Source: JBBBNV01 sp037137075
Lineage (GTDB): Bacteria > Bacillota > Bacilli > Paenibacillales > NBRC-103111
Length of the DNA: 64,000 nucleotides
Assembly (NCBI RefSeq): GCF_037137075.1
Contig: NZ_JBBBNV010000011.1
Location: 1-64,000, forward strand
Direction: 5' to 3'
Part shown: positions 49,572 through 58,110 of the stretch, piece by piece
Layout of the letters: each line of letters opens with the position of its first letter
How positions within the stretch are numbered: position 1 is the first letter of the stretch
Notes under the pieces: model-generated
The model's input: only the letters and a program-made list of their open reading frames with translations
Told to the model about the DNA's origin: nothing
The model's database searches: none
Translations under genes and position numbers: made by a program

Positions 49572-51049
49572 CACTTGTCTCCCTCTTTGTCCGTTCTGAG
49601 GGGGAAGCGCATTGTAATCCACGTGCCCTCCCCTTTCACACTCCGGGCCTGAATCGAGCCCCCATGGCCCTCGACCATTTGCTTGGATATGGCGAGGCCG
49701 AGGCCGCTGCCTCCGGTATGGCTGTTTCTGGACGGGTCGGCGCGATAGAACCGGTCAAATATGTGCGGCAGCGCTTCTTCGTCGATGCCCATGCCGTTAT
49801 CATAAATTTCAATGACTACCCGCTCCCCGTTACGGAACACCTTCAGCCGGACTTGCTTCTCCGGTTTATTCATATATTTTAAGCAGTTGTCCACAATGTT
49901 CGAAAATACGCGCCGGATTTTATCCCGATCGATCATCACCGTGATCTCATCATCCAGTGTCATTTCCATGTCAAAATGGATGCTTTGTTTGCCCAGTTCA
50001 AATTCGAGGTCACCCGCCCACCCCGACAAAAATTCACGGAAGCCTACCGCTTCAAAATTGAAGGGGAGCTGCTTCAGATCCAGCTTGGAATATAGAAACA
50101 ATTCATCGATTAAACGATCCATCTCGTCAGCTTTGGATGAAATAATATCGATATATTTCCGCCGCTTCTCCGGCGTATCCGCTATCCCGTCGCCGAGTCC
50201 GGCAATATAGCCCCGGATCGCGGTCAGCGGTGTCCGCAAATCGTGCGAAATATTGGAAATGAGCTCTTTCCGGTTTTCTTCATACTGCAGTTGGGTCTGA
50301 ATCGACTCCTGCAGCTGCCGGCGCATCTGCTCAAAGGCCAGGCCCAGCTGTCCAATCTCATCCCTGCTTGTGATTTGCACGGGATACTCCAGATCGCCCG
50401 CCTGCATCCGCTTCATGGCATTTTTCAATTTCTGTAGAGGCCTAATGATACTTCTAGAAACAAAATACGTCAACAACGTATGGGTTAAGATTAATATAAT
50501 GACCGCAGTATTAAACAACGCCGGGAAAAATTTCTGCGCAAACCTGGCAAACGGGTTCACGACAGTCACGATGGAGATGCTGCTGCGCTGATTAGCGGCA
50601 TCCACATAATCGTATTGAGTTACATCCAATATTTGGTTATTATAGCGGACATCCTCCTTTTTCTCCATATGTCCGGGACTGTGAAAAGCAGGCAGCAGGG
50701 CTAAGAAATCGCTCTTTTCCGCCCAAGCGGGTGAAATATACGTAAAACGGTCTTCCTTGCGTACGAGCAGCCCCGATTTGTTCGTCTCGAACTCCCGGGC
50801 GATATCGGACAAATAATCCGCGTCCTCAAGCAAGGACGGATTTTTATTCGCCGTCCGCCACAGCTCCTTGGTCATACGCATGACGCCATGATTCTCGAAT
50901 GCTGCTTTGTCCGGGCCGTACTGCTCTTGTATGCTCTGAAAATCACCCCGGAACAAGATCACCAGGAGGATGGCTGTTATGATCAGCATCACCAGCGGAA
51001 TAAGCAGCATGGCCGCATAAGAAATTAACAGCCTCAGACGAATGGACAT
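49571..51049 (-). CDS. sensor histidine kinase with large extracytoplasmic domain
   Basis: 492 residues: TM1 at about 8-30, a 140-residue extracytoplasmic domain, TM2 near 180-200, HAMP (RPLQKLKNAMKRMQAGDL), HisKA with ISNISHDLRTPLTAIRGY, and HATPase boxes NIVDNCLKYM, IYDNGMGIDEEALPHIFDRFYRADPSRN and GGSGLGLAISKQMVEGHGG. The sizeable sensor domain differs from BceS-type kinases that sense through the ABC transporter. ATG at 51049 with GGGGAATTAGAG upstream. Confidence 0.93.
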   Translation of the reverse strand: MSIRLRLLISYAAMLLIPLVMLIITAILLVILFRGDFQSIQEQYGPDKAAFENHGVMRMTKELWRTANKNPSLLEDADYLSDIAREFETNKSGLLVRKEDRFTYISPAWAEKSDFLALLPAFHSPGHMEKKEDVRYNNQILDVTQYDYVDAANQRSSISIVTVVNPFARFAQKFFPALFNTAVIILILTHTLLTYFVSRSIIRPLQKLKNAMKRMQAGDLEYPVQITSRDEIGQLGLAFEQMRRQLQESIQTQLQYEENRKELISNISHDLRTPLTAIRGYIAGLGDGIADTPEKRRKYIDIISSKADEMDRLIDELFLYSKLDLKQLPFNFEAVGFREFLSGWAGDLEFELGKQSIHFDMEMTLDDEITVMIDRDKIRRVFSNIVDNCLKYMNKPEKQVRLKVFRNGERVVIEIYDNGMGIDEEALPHIFDRFYRADPSRNSHTGGSGLGLAISKQMVEGHGGSIQARSVKGEGTWITMRFPLRTDKEGDK

Positions 51050-51077
51050 CTCTAATTCCCCGTTTATGTTCAATTTG

Positions 51078-51138
51078 CTTATGAACTTATGAACTTATGA
51101 ACTTATGAACTTATGAACTTGAACTTATGAACTTATGA
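51078..51138. repeat. octanucleotide tandem repeat
   Basis: Five perfect copies of ATGAACTT (51081-51120), a truncated GAACTT, one more full copy and a final ATGAA. Read on the minus strand it is AAGTTCAT repeated, between the permease stop (51162) and the kinase start (51049). The unit is not a multiple of three but is not coding; copy changes would alter spacing by eight bases. Confidence 0.92.
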
Positions 51139-51161
51139 AAGGAGTCATTTGCAAACCCGCT

Positions 51162-51908
51162 CTAGTTGAGCTTGCCGCTTATACGATCAAATTTATAGTA
51201 ACCGACGGCCAAAAACAACAGGGTGCTGGAAATCAGAAACAAGCCGGATGTCCACAGCTTCCCGGCTCCTACGATCGGGCTCAGCCACAGCTCATGCCAT
51301 GAGGTGTAGGCGGTCGGCGAGAAAGCGGCAAACGCCGGGGCCCAAAAAGGAGCCAGCTTGGCGGCGCCGTATAAAATCAGGGCGGAGATCATAAAACCGC
51401 CGGCGCTTTTAAAAAATTGCCCCACAGCAATAAACAGAGCGGATAACGCAAGCATAGACACCAGAGCCGCCGCGTATGCCCCTATCATATTCAGCCCGTC
51501 CGGCAAGCTCCCGGAAGCTCCTGCCAGCCAGGTGCAGAGGAACGTTACAAGGCCCAGCAGGACGAGCAGCGCGCCCGTGACCGCTCCGAGTGCAGCCGCT
51601 TTGGACGCAAATACCTGAAGACGGGAACTGGGGCGCAGCAGCGCCAGCTTCAAGGTCCGTCCGGCAATTTCCGCCGGAAACAAATCGGCTGTGACCAGCA
51701 TAATAAATAAAGGCAGCCAAATGCCAGTATACAACGTCAGCATCTGTACGGGAAAGCCCTGAGTCATGCCAATCAGGCCCAGAAGCGGCTGAACAGACGT
51801 AAGAACCAGACTCATTGCAACCGGCAGCAAGATCGAGATTACGCCGAATGCCACTATTTTTTTCCTGTAATACAACAACATCAGTTCATTGATAAATCCT
51901 GCCTTCAT
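51162..51908 (-). CDS. ABC transporter permease
   Basis: 248 residues with six hydrophobic helices (from MLLYYRKKIVAFGVISILLPVAMSLVL to SGLFLISSTLLFLAVGYYKF), the topology of BcrB/ABC-2-type permeases. LFPAEIAGRTLKLALLRPSSRLQVFASK is the usual cytoplasmic segment near helix 2-3. Start at 51908, separated from the ATPase stop by one base. Confidence 0.88.
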   Translation of the reverse strand: MKAGFINELMLLYYRKKIVAFGVISILLPVAMSLVLTSVQPLLGLIGMTQGFPVQMLTLYTGIWLPLFIMLVTADLFPAEIAGRTLKLALLRPSSRLQVFASKAAALGAVTGALLVLLGLVTFLCTWLAGASGSLPDGLNMIGAYAAALVSMLALSALFIAVGQFFKSAGGFMISALILYGAAKLAPFWAPAFAAFSPTAYTSWHELWLSPIVGAGKLWTSGLFLISSTLLFLAVGYYKFDRISGKLN

Positions 51909-51909
51909 G

Positions 51910-52650
51910 CTATGCACCCGCCTTCCTTTCCTTAAGCAGCTCCAGTTGGCTGATGTAGTATTGCTCCAGGGATTGATTCTGCAATAGCTCAGAGACATGC
52001 CCTTCCTGGCGGAGCCGCCCGTCCGTCATCAGGCCGACCCGGTTGCAAAGCTGCTCCAGCTCATGGATCATGTGGCTTGAAATGAGAAATGTGGTGCTTC
52101 TCTCCCGGGATAGCCGGGTGATGAGCTTCCGGAACATGACGATCCCTTCAACGTCGAGGCCATTGGTCGGTTCATCCAATATGACCAGCCTGGGCTTCGG
52201 CAAGATGGCCGCTGCCAGCGCCAGCTTCTGCTTCATCCCGGTCGAGTACCCCCGGATTTTGTCCTTCTTCGCATGGTTCAAGCCCACTTCGTCCAGAGCA
52301 GCTTCAATGTCGCCCGGACCTGTGCTCGAATGATAACGGGCAACCAGCTCCAAGTACTGCTGACCGGTCACAAAATCATAAAAGTCTGCAGCTTCAATCA
52401 TGCAGCCGACGTGATGGAGCCCTTGCTCCGAAGGATTGCCGTATGCGCCTTGAAACAAGACCACCGTTCCTTGGTCCGGCCGGACGAGACCGGTAATCAG
52501 CTTCAGCAGCGTTGTCTTGCCGGCTCCGTTCGGGCCGAGCAGCCCATAAATATCGCCTTCATGCAGTTGGAGATTCACGTCCCTGATTCCGCGCTGATTG
52601 GCATACGTCTTGGTCAAACGATGCGTTTCCAGAATTGGCTGCAAGAGCAT
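51910..52650 (-). CDS. ABC transporter ATP-binding protein (BcrA-like)
   Basis: 246 residues: Walker A GLLGPNGAGKTTLLKL, Q-loop region GCMIEAADFYDF, signature YSTGMKQKLALAAAIL, Walker B LVILDEPTNGLD, and the H-loop ISSHMIHEL. This closely resembles the ATPase of bacitracin/lantibiotic immunity exporters. AAGGGGGAA lies near the start; ATG at 52650 is close to it and a TTG two codons later is better spaced. Confidence 0.93.
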   Translation of the reverse strand: MLLQPILETHRLTKTYANQRGIRDVNLQLHEGDIYGLLGPNGAGKTTLLKLITGLVRPDQGTVVLFQGAYGNPSEQGLHHVGCMIEAADFYDFVTGQQYLELVARYHSSTGPGDIEAALDEVGLNHAKKDKIRGYSTGMKQKLALAAAILPKPRLVILDEPTNGLDVEGIVMFRKLITRLSRERSTTFLISSHMIHELEQLCNRVGLMTDGRLRQEGHVSELLQNQSLEQYYISQLELLKERKAGA

Positions 52651-52750
52651 TTCCCCCTTGATCTAGTACACCGCCGGACAAGCCTGCGCGGCACAGGCCC
52701 GTCCGGCGGCATAGCTATGAATGATGATCTCGTTAAAAAGCAGACCTTGC

Positions 52751-53677
52751 TTATTCCGCTCCCGCTTCAGCGGTATGACGGAGCCCGCGGCGCTCTTTTT
52801 TAATTTCTTGCACGTTTTTCCCCGTCAAATCGATCGTTTCCGGCGTCGTGCTGTTAAATTCAGACAAGTCAGCCGCCACATGCAGCGTCAGCTGATGGGC
52901 TTCCCCGCTGTCATCCTTACCGGAGACTGTAACCTCGGCCTCCTGATGCTCGATATAATTCGCGGCATTCACAGTAGCCTTCAAATGGACGTTCTCGATT
53001 TTGATATCCTGGGTCAGCTCCGGCGCAGCGGCCTGAATCCAGTTTTTCTGGAAAGGAAGCTCCTCTGCGCCGCTGCCCTGCTGCTTCATCGGACGCTCCC
53101 TCGTCGCGTGCTTGATGGCGATGGGGGCAATGGCATTAACGACGGCCGGGAGCTGGGTATTGTCAAGCTGAAGCGAAATTTGTTTGGTTCCGTCCGCGTT
53201 GTCCTCCACAGCCACATAATCCTTCAAATTCCCAAGAAGCGCATCAATAACCGTCTCCACTTGGGCGGAAACCTCGGGATCATCCTTATGGGCGCTATTC
53301 ATCCCCTGCTTCGCCTTGTCCCATTGCTTCACGTAATAAGTCTCCTCTGCGCCGGGCTTGACCACAGTTTGATCCGCCTGCTTGAAGAAGCTGACGGACT
53401 GCGAGGCGCCGTTTGCCGATATCTCGGCCGTCCCGCTTGCCGCTTGGTTGTCCGCCGCAATCCGGACATTTCCGCTTGCACGCACCAGCTCCAGGCCGTT
53501 ATCCTGCAGCGATGCACCCGCTTGAACGGTTACGTTTTGGACGGCCTTTGTCTGCTTCAATGCCGATTTGTACGCTTCATAGCCCGATGTGCTGGCCAGC
53601 GCGCTGAAGCCGGTCGCGGCCATGACTACACTGCTTATCCCAACGACACTTCCCAACATAACCCACTTTTTCTTCAT
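52751..53677 (-). CDS. secreted protein of the ABC/two-component module
   Basis: 308 residues. A Sec signal peptide (MKKKWVMLGSVVGISSVVMAATGFSALAS) leads to a mature beta-rich domain. It has internal repeats of the kind VQAGASLQDNGLELVRASGNVRI and IENVHLKATVNAANYIEHQEAEVTVSGKD, with a tail of charge-rich ERRGLRHTAEAGAE. No lipobox. RBS AGGAGG is seven bases from ATG at 53677. First gene of the module; probable sensor accessory or substrate-binding role, but that is inference only. Confidence 0.8.
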   Translation of the reverse strand: MKKKWVMLGSVVGISSVVMAATGFSALASTSGYEAYKSALKQTKAVQNVTVQAGASLQDNGLELVRASGNVRIAADNQAASGTAEISANGASQSVSFFKQADQTVVKPGAEETYYVKQWDKAKQGMNSAHKDDPEVSAQVETVIDALLGNLKDYVAVEDNADGTKQISLQLDNTQLPAVVNAIAPIAIKHATRERPMKQQGSGAEELPFQKNWIQAAAPELTQDIKIENVHLKATVNAANYIEHQEAEVTVSGKDDSGEAHQLTLHVAADLSEFNSTTPETIDLTGKNVQEIKKERRGLRHTAEAGAE

Positions 53678-53748
53678 AGGTTCCTCCTGTAGGCGAATTG
53701 ATGTTACAACGTCATCATAGCCTTCAAAAATGAATCCCCCATAAACCA

Positions 53749-53769
53749 TTTATTAAAACTTTATTAAAA
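53749..53769. promoter_or_regulatory. direct repeat upstream of the module
   Basis: TTTATTAAAA occurs twice, at 53749-53758 and 53760-53769, a period of 11 bases (TTTTAATAAA twice on the minus strand). OmpR-type regulators bind such same-face direct repeats. It is 72-92 bases upstream of the first gene. Confidence 0.55.
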
Positions 53770-53856
53770 GTGTCATGCACGTTTATTTTTCTACAAATGT
53801 ATTGCCAAAGCCGCCCTCAGTTGCAAACGGACTTGACCGGGCTGATTCAGGCAAAA

Positions 53857-53895
53857 GAACCTCCGATTTCCCGGCACGCCAGGAAACGGAGGTTC
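53857..53895 (-). terminator. terminator between the pentapeptide gene and the ABC module
   Basis: GAACCTCCG / CGGAGGTTC with inner TTCC/GGAA pairing; on the minus strand it is followed by TTTTGCC. The rest of 53770-54125 has no supportable gene, though a minus-strand frame at 54000-54120 looks protein-like and may be a remnant. Confidence 0.65.
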
Positions 53896-54125
53896 TTCTT
53901 CATATATCTGTTTTTACAGCCAAGGCTCCGGGCTCAAGTCCGTTGAAGCCTGTTTCCTTGTGCTTTAACGGCCAATCTGGAGCACCCGCTCTACTGCTTC
54001 ACGCGCCGATGCATATCGATTGCCGATAAAGCTGAAGTAAATCCTCGGAAATCTGTATAAACTGCCCGCCCGCTACAGCGCGATCTGCGACATGGATCAG
54101 GAATCCCGCGGCCTGGGTCCCCGTA

Positions 54126-54731
54126 CTACTCCACCTTGGCTCCATATGCCTGCAAAAACAGGATGGCCTGCCGGTGATCCATCTTCGCACCTTTGACATT
54201 GACAACGGAAAAATCGACGCCCTCCATGGCGGCCCCTCGCAAATCCGCCCCCTTCAACGCAGCCTGGGCCAGCTGGGCACGGGATAAATCAGCTTGGCGC
54301 AGATCCGCTTTTTCCAGATTCGCCCCCATCAGGTCGGCCTCAACAAGCCGGACTCCGCGCAGATCCTGCTTGGCAAAATGCACATGCCGCAGGTTGGTGT
54401 AAGACCAGTCGCCCCCGGCCAGCGTCACGCCGCTCAGGTTCGCCTTGGTGAAATCCGATCCTGTCATTTTGCATTCACTGAATTTGGCTGCGAACAATTT
54501 GGCGTTTTGAAAGGAGCAGTTTACGAAGGCCGATTCCGTGTGGATCGACCCGCTGAGAGCGGCTCCCTCGAAATTGCACGCCACAAACCGGCAAGCCAGG
54601 GTGGTCACCTCCTCCAGCGATGCGTCAATGAAGCTGCAGCGTTCAAACGTGCAGCGAATCAGCTCCCGATCCCGGAAATTGTGATGGTTGAAATGGTTAT
54701 CCTGAAACAGCTCGTCCTGATAGTGAAGCAT
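54126..54731 (-). CDS. pentapeptide-repeat protein
   Basis: 201 residues forming a right-handed quadrilateral beta helix: repeated A(D/N)LxX units such as ADLMGANLEKADLRQADLSRAQLAQAALKGADLRGA between about 20 and 185. The C-terminal KMDHRQAILFLQAYGAKVE resembles the dimerisation helix of Qnr/MfpA-like DNA mimics, which protect gyrase from quinolones; length is slightly shorter than Qnr. Resistance activity is possible, not shown. RBS GGAGTGCC. Confidence 0.88.
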   Translation of the reverse strand: MLHYQDELFQDNHFNHHNFRDRELIRCTFERCSFIDASLEEVTTLACRFVACNFEGAALSGSIHTESAFVNCSFQNAKLFAAKFSECKMTGSDFTKANLSGVTLAGGDWSYTNLRHVHFAKQDLRGVRLVEADLMGANLEKADLRQADLSRAQLAQAALKGADLRGAAMEGVDFSVVNVKGAKMDHRQAILFLQAYGAKVE

Positions 54732-54750
54732 ATGGCACTCCTTCCTGCGC

Positions 54751-55137
54751 TTACTTCGTTACATATTTCATCCGAATCTGCATCGCGCTTGCAATAAGTC
54801 CTGCGAATAAGGACAAGCCGCCCAGAAAAAATATTTCCAGCGTCGTCACAAACAAATACAAGGCCATCGTACAGCCTGCAGAGCAGCATACAATGGTCAG
54901 CATCGTATACAGGTCGAAAAAGCCGGCCTTCCGGCGTGTGCCGGAATGACGGATTTGCCTTCTCACGACGGCGAAAAACATGCCATAGCTTAGCCAATAA
55001 AATACGACGAAGACAAGTATAAATTTCATCAGGCCTTCCGGCGCCATAAAGTACAAGACGGACACCACTAGCGCATTAAGCAAAGTCAAAGCCGCTACAA
55101 TTTTTCTGCGGCTGCGGCGAGCGTATTGTTCAGACAA
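54751..55137 (-). CDS. membrane protein of 128 residues
   Basis: Four hydrophobic helices (about 14-33, 38-56, 77-100 and 101-120) separated by a basic loop RRQIRHSGTRRKAG. Nothing identifies a family. It starts 22 bases after the end of the interrupted small ORF and ends 19 bases before the pentapeptide gene, so the three are probably one transcription unit. Confidence 0.72.
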   Translation of the reverse strand: MSEQYARRSRRKIVAALTLLNALVVSVLYFMAPEGLMKFILVFVVFYWLSYGMFFAVVRRQIRHSGTRRKAGFFDLYTMLTIVCCSAGCTMALYLFVTTLEIFFLGGLSLFAGLIASAMQIRMKYVTK

Positions 55138-55158
55138 GTTCTCAAATCTTCCCTTCCT

Positions 55159-55356
55159 TCATCCATCGGTATTACAGCCGCTGCCATATACAGCTACAAC
55201 AATTAGCGCTGCCGTCATAAGCTGCCAAATCGCCAGTCTACGTACAGCCTGCAGCTCCTCGTAATGAATCACAATAAAGCGCCATCAACCAATGGACTTG
55301 ATATACATGGCTGCATTGGGAATGATCCAGACGATACGTAACCAGATTTTATTCAT
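55159..55356 (-). pseudogene. small membrane protein gene interrupted by one in-frame TGA
   Basis: ATG at 55356 (GGGAG seven bases upstream) begins MNKIWLRIVWIIPNAAMYIK, then SIG, TGA at 55287-55285, and in the same frame WRFIVIHYEELQAVRRLAIW then QLMTAALIVVAVYGSGCNTDG and TGA. Both halves look like parts of one short protein; a TGG-to-TGA change would explain it. The 23-residue first part might still be expressed. Confidence 0.5.
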
Positions 55357-55503
55357 TGTCAAGCTCCCTCGGCAAGCCCCGCCTTCACCCATATTAATCC
55401 ATTTTATTCGATGATACAATGAGCCTTCAGTGATATTTATTCAAGGCAGATCGACCGAATCGCGGGTGAAGCCCGCCTCCCCCGATCAAAGCATGCAGCG
55501 AAA

Positions 55504-55552
55504 AGCAGCAAGCCTTCGCTCCGGTTTACAACGGGTTCGAAGGCTTGCTGCT
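55504..55552 (-). terminator. terminator of the YqjA-like gene
   Basis: AGCAGCAAGCCTTCG / CGAAGGCTTGCTGCT, a perfect 15-base stem with a 19-base loop; TTTT follows on the minus strand. The interval 55357-55503 shows no gene. Confidence 0.75.
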
Positions 55553-55583
55553 GATTTCTCCAATCTTGATGGTTGTCCGCAGC

Positions 55584-56651
55584 TTATTTGAATCCGAGCT
55601 TCTTCAAAATCGCTTCCCCGGCATCCTTGTCCTCCGGGTCGCCGCTTTGGTCATGATCCACGATTCTGTCCAAGCGAGCCACCTGATAGCCGTAATCATA
55701 AATAGCTGCAGCCACAACCGACAGCCGCAGCGCGCCCGCGGGCCGCTCCTGATAGCGCCCTATAAGCTCAACCATAAACCGTTCATTCTCCGCTTCCATT
55801 TCCTGACTCATGGGGCTGTCGGCCTTCAGCTTGTCCTCAAACTTCAGCAAGGCGTGCTCATGGAACTTGATCAGCTTTTCTAAGTGATGGTCAAAAAAGA
55901 CGTTTGTTTCAGCCGTGCGGGCGGCCTGGAAAAAATGCTCCTCAACCGCATCCAGCACTTCATAGCCTTTGTACAATGTCCGCAGCATTTGCTTGTAGAT
56001 GACTAACTGGCGCTTGCGGCCGAACGCGGCCCGCTTCAGCTTCTTGACCTCTTCTTCCATCAGCTTGTATTTATCCGCCAAGCCTTGCAGTGCAATGAAC
56101 AGCGCGTCTTTTTCGGCGCGAAATACAGTTTCCTTCATCTCATCCGAGATTACCGTGCGGAGGAGCAAGGAAATTTTATTGAATACCGTCTGGATTTGAG
56201 CCTCGAATTGATCCTTCGGCTTCGGGGGAAAGAACAAAATATTGATCAGAAACGCACACCCGATACCGATTAAGCAGAGCAAAAACCGGTTGACTGCAAA
56301 TGTCCAATGCCCCGAGGCCTCCATAACCGCTACGACAGTCACTAAGGTAAGACCTATCGTTTCTTCCATCCCCATACGCAGGCAAAGGATAATGACAATA
56401 ATACATACCATTCCGATTGCAATCAGATTGTTCGACAAATAGCTGCCGGCCAGAAGTGCCAGCACCGCCCCCAGGATGTTCGTCTTCAGCTGGTCCAGAA
56501 AGTAGCGCCAGGACCGGTAAATCGAAGGCTGCATGGCAAAAATCGCGGCGACCGCCGCAATCACGGGAGGGGTGAAGCTTAACAAAGTGCTGATGTATAA
56601 CGCTAATGTAACCGCTATGCCGGTTTTCCACACGCGGGCTCCAAAAACCAC
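55584..56651 (-). CDS. aromatic acid exporter family membrane protein (YqjA/DUF939-like)
   Basis: 355 residues. The N-terminal 160 residues form about six membrane helices (KTGIAVTLALYISTLLSF; IAAVAAIFAMQPSIYRSWRYFLDQLKTNILGAVLALLAG), as in the FUSC/ArAE domain; the rest is a cytoplasmic coiled-coil domain with ADKYKLMEEEVKKLKRAAFGRKRQLVIYKQM. Family role is efflux of aromatic carboxylic acids, unproven here. The GTG start at 56651 has AGGAGGGG four bases upstream. Confidence 0.88.
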   Translation of the reverse strand: MVFGARVWKTGIAVTLALYISTLLSFTPPVIAAVAAIFAMQPSIYRSWRYFLDQLKTNILGAVLALLAGSYLSNNLIAIGMVCIIVIILCLRMGMEETIGLTLVTVVAVMEASGHWTFAVNRFLLCLIGIGCAFLINILFFPPKPKDQFEAQIQTVFNKISLLLRTVISDEMKETVFRAEKDALFIALQGLADKYKLMEEEVKKLKRAAFGRKRQLVIYKQMLRTLYKGYEVLDAVEEHFFQAARTAETNVFFDHHLEKLIKFHEHALLKFEDKLKADSPMSQEMEAENERFMVELIGRYQERPAGALRLSVVAAAIYDYGYQVARLDRIVDHDQSGDPEDKDAGEAILKKLGFK

Positions 56652-56767
56652 AACGCCCCCTCCTTTTTCTCTAAGATGTAATATGTCCCTATCTTACACG
56701 CCCGGAGAGCCGGATGCAAAAGAAAACCATTCCCGCATACTTCATGAGAATGGCCTGATATATACGC

Positions 56768-57316
56768 TTATGTACATCGCTCCGGCTTATATTCCATCAG
56801 CCAGCAATCTCTCCACTCTCCTTCATGCCGCTCATGGGCCTCCAGCAGCTTGACCTTCTTAAAGCCGCAGCGCTCATAGCAGGCGATTGCCCGAAGATTC
56901 CACGCCTGGGGGTCCATCATAATGCGTTCAGCCTGCTTATTCGTCACCAGCTCCGCCACCATGGCCCGGATTACGGCTTGGCCGATGCCCCGGTTCCAGC
57001 AGGAAGCCTCTCCGATAAACTGATCCAGCCCGAAGCTGCGTTTACCGTCGGCGCAATACCCGTAGGACGCCAGCGTAAGCCGGTTCACCTCATAAAATTG
57101 CATATAGCCGATAGGCGCCCGGTTCAGCTCAATCATACAGCGAATCGTTTCATCCTCCGTGTAAAAATGCTCCCGGATTAATGCCATATCGTGGGGCCTG
57201 TCTCTTCCTTCATAAAACTCCAGAATCTGAGGATCGTTCATCCATTTGTGGAGATAGCCTTCATCCTCCTGCTTCACGTGACGAACAGCCAGCTCTCCAT
57301 GCTGGAATACATACAT
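56768..57316 (-). CDS. GNAT acetyltransferase, AAC(6')-like
   Basis: 182 residues. LHKWMNDPQILEFYEGRDRPHD, RAPIGYMQFYEV, GLDQFIGEASCWNRGIGQAVIRAMVAELV (acetyl-CoA site) and IMMDPQAWNLRAIACYERCGFKKVKLLEAHE follow the order seen in aminoglycoside 6'-N-acetyltransferases and the related siderophore N-acetylases (Acetyltransf_8). Which small molecule it modifies is not decided by sequence. It is located just before the Ena-like cluster. Confidence 0.85.
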   Translation of the reverse strand: MYVFQHGELAVRHVKQEDEGYLHKWMNDPQILEFYEGRDRPHDMALIREHFYTEDETIRCMIELNRAPIGYMQFYEVNRLTLASYGYCADGKRSFGLDQFIGEASCWNRGIGQAVIRAMVAELVTNKQAERIMMDPQAWNLRAIACYERCGFKKVKLLEAHERHEGEWRDCWLMEYKPERCT

Positions 57317-57470
57317 CGTACAGCCTCCCCATCATTTAGAAGCACCGCCTTGATTTTGCTTCAGATTCAGCTGAAATGTACACTCAGAAGCCACGCCGGC
57401 GCGCCCTGATAAAACCCAGTTTACCACGAGCCGGAGCCGGTTCCCAGTCCCCCGCACGCAACTCCATGGC

Positions 57471-57812
57471 TCATGAGCTCATAAACCAGGGGATTAAAGA
57501 TAACTTCCCCATAGCGCTGGCTCCCTGTACACCGATAACCCGGATTTGGTCCATACCGGATATCGTAAAGGCCGTGGTCTGGCCTGCAAGCAAAAATAAG
57601 GATTCTACGACTACGCCCCCATATAAAAATTGAATCTCAATTTTTCTCGTTGAACCCGGGTTAGAGGAAATGGTTCCCGATGCCCGGATGACTTCATTGG
57701 TCGTATACAATACAATCGTTTCCTCATCATTAACAAACCACTCACATTGCAAACAGTGGTTGGAGGATTCATATTGCAAGCAGCCCGGCATCAATGCCGA
57801 CTCGGAATCCAT
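57471..57812 (-). CDS. Ena/DUF3992-like spore appendage protein
   Basis: 113 residues. N-terminus MDSESALMPGCLQYESSNHC with three cysteines (C11, C20, C23), then a beta-sandwich: EWFVNDEETIVLYTTNEVIRASGTISS, IEIQFLYGGVVVESLFLLAGQTTAFTISGMDQIRVIGVQ. This strand pattern is that of endospore appendage (Ena) subunits, in which an N-terminal Cys-bearing connector links stacked subunits. ATG at 57812 has AAGGAGGG seven bases upstream. Divergent from the next Ena-like gene; a sigma-K-like promoter may precede it. Confidence 0.6.
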   Translation of the reverse strand: MDSESALMPGCLQYESSNHCLQCEWFVNDEETIVLYTTNEVIRASGTISSNPGSTRKIEIQFLYGGVVVESLFLLAGQTTAFTISGMDQIRVIGVQGASAMGKLSLIPWFMSS

Positions 57813-57838
57813 GTTCTCCCTCCTTACCCGTTCTTGTT

Positions 57839-57865
57839 TATTATATCGGTCCATTCTGTAAAAGT
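57839..57865 (-). promoter_or_regulatory. possible sigma-K promoter
   Basis: On the minus strand AC (57865-57864), 16 bases, GATATAATA (57847-57839). The sigma-K consensus is AC, 16-17 bases, CATAnnnTA; only the first base of the -10 differs. It is 27 bases before the start codon of the Ena-like gene. Confidence 0.4.
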
Positions 57866-58110
57866 ACGTGGTCCATGGCCTATTTACGAATTAGGCGGCC
57901 CGTACAGCAGCATAAATCGCTATCCCCCGAAATCTCTGTTATGCGGCGGACCTCCGGCACGGGCACTAGCCTCCCTCCTCCGTAATACTGGGCGGCTGCC
58001 GGAGAGTCATCTACCCATTTCCGGCCAGAATGAGCGAATGTCTAGGGCGTTCATCCCCTCCGCACAATATACTTGGATAAGAACAGGCGATTATACAGGA
58101 GGCTACTGTC

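Noticed and set aside
53999..54125. Minus-strand frame reading ...GFLIHVADRAVAGGQFIQI... after the pentapeptide gene
   Set aside because: Looks protein-like and may be a remnant, but it has no start or RBS and I cannot tie it to a family.
58063..58071. CACAATATA as a sigma-K -10 for the 58111 Ena-like gene
   Set aside because: No AC at the -35 distance of 16-17 bases; one mismatch in the -10 itself.
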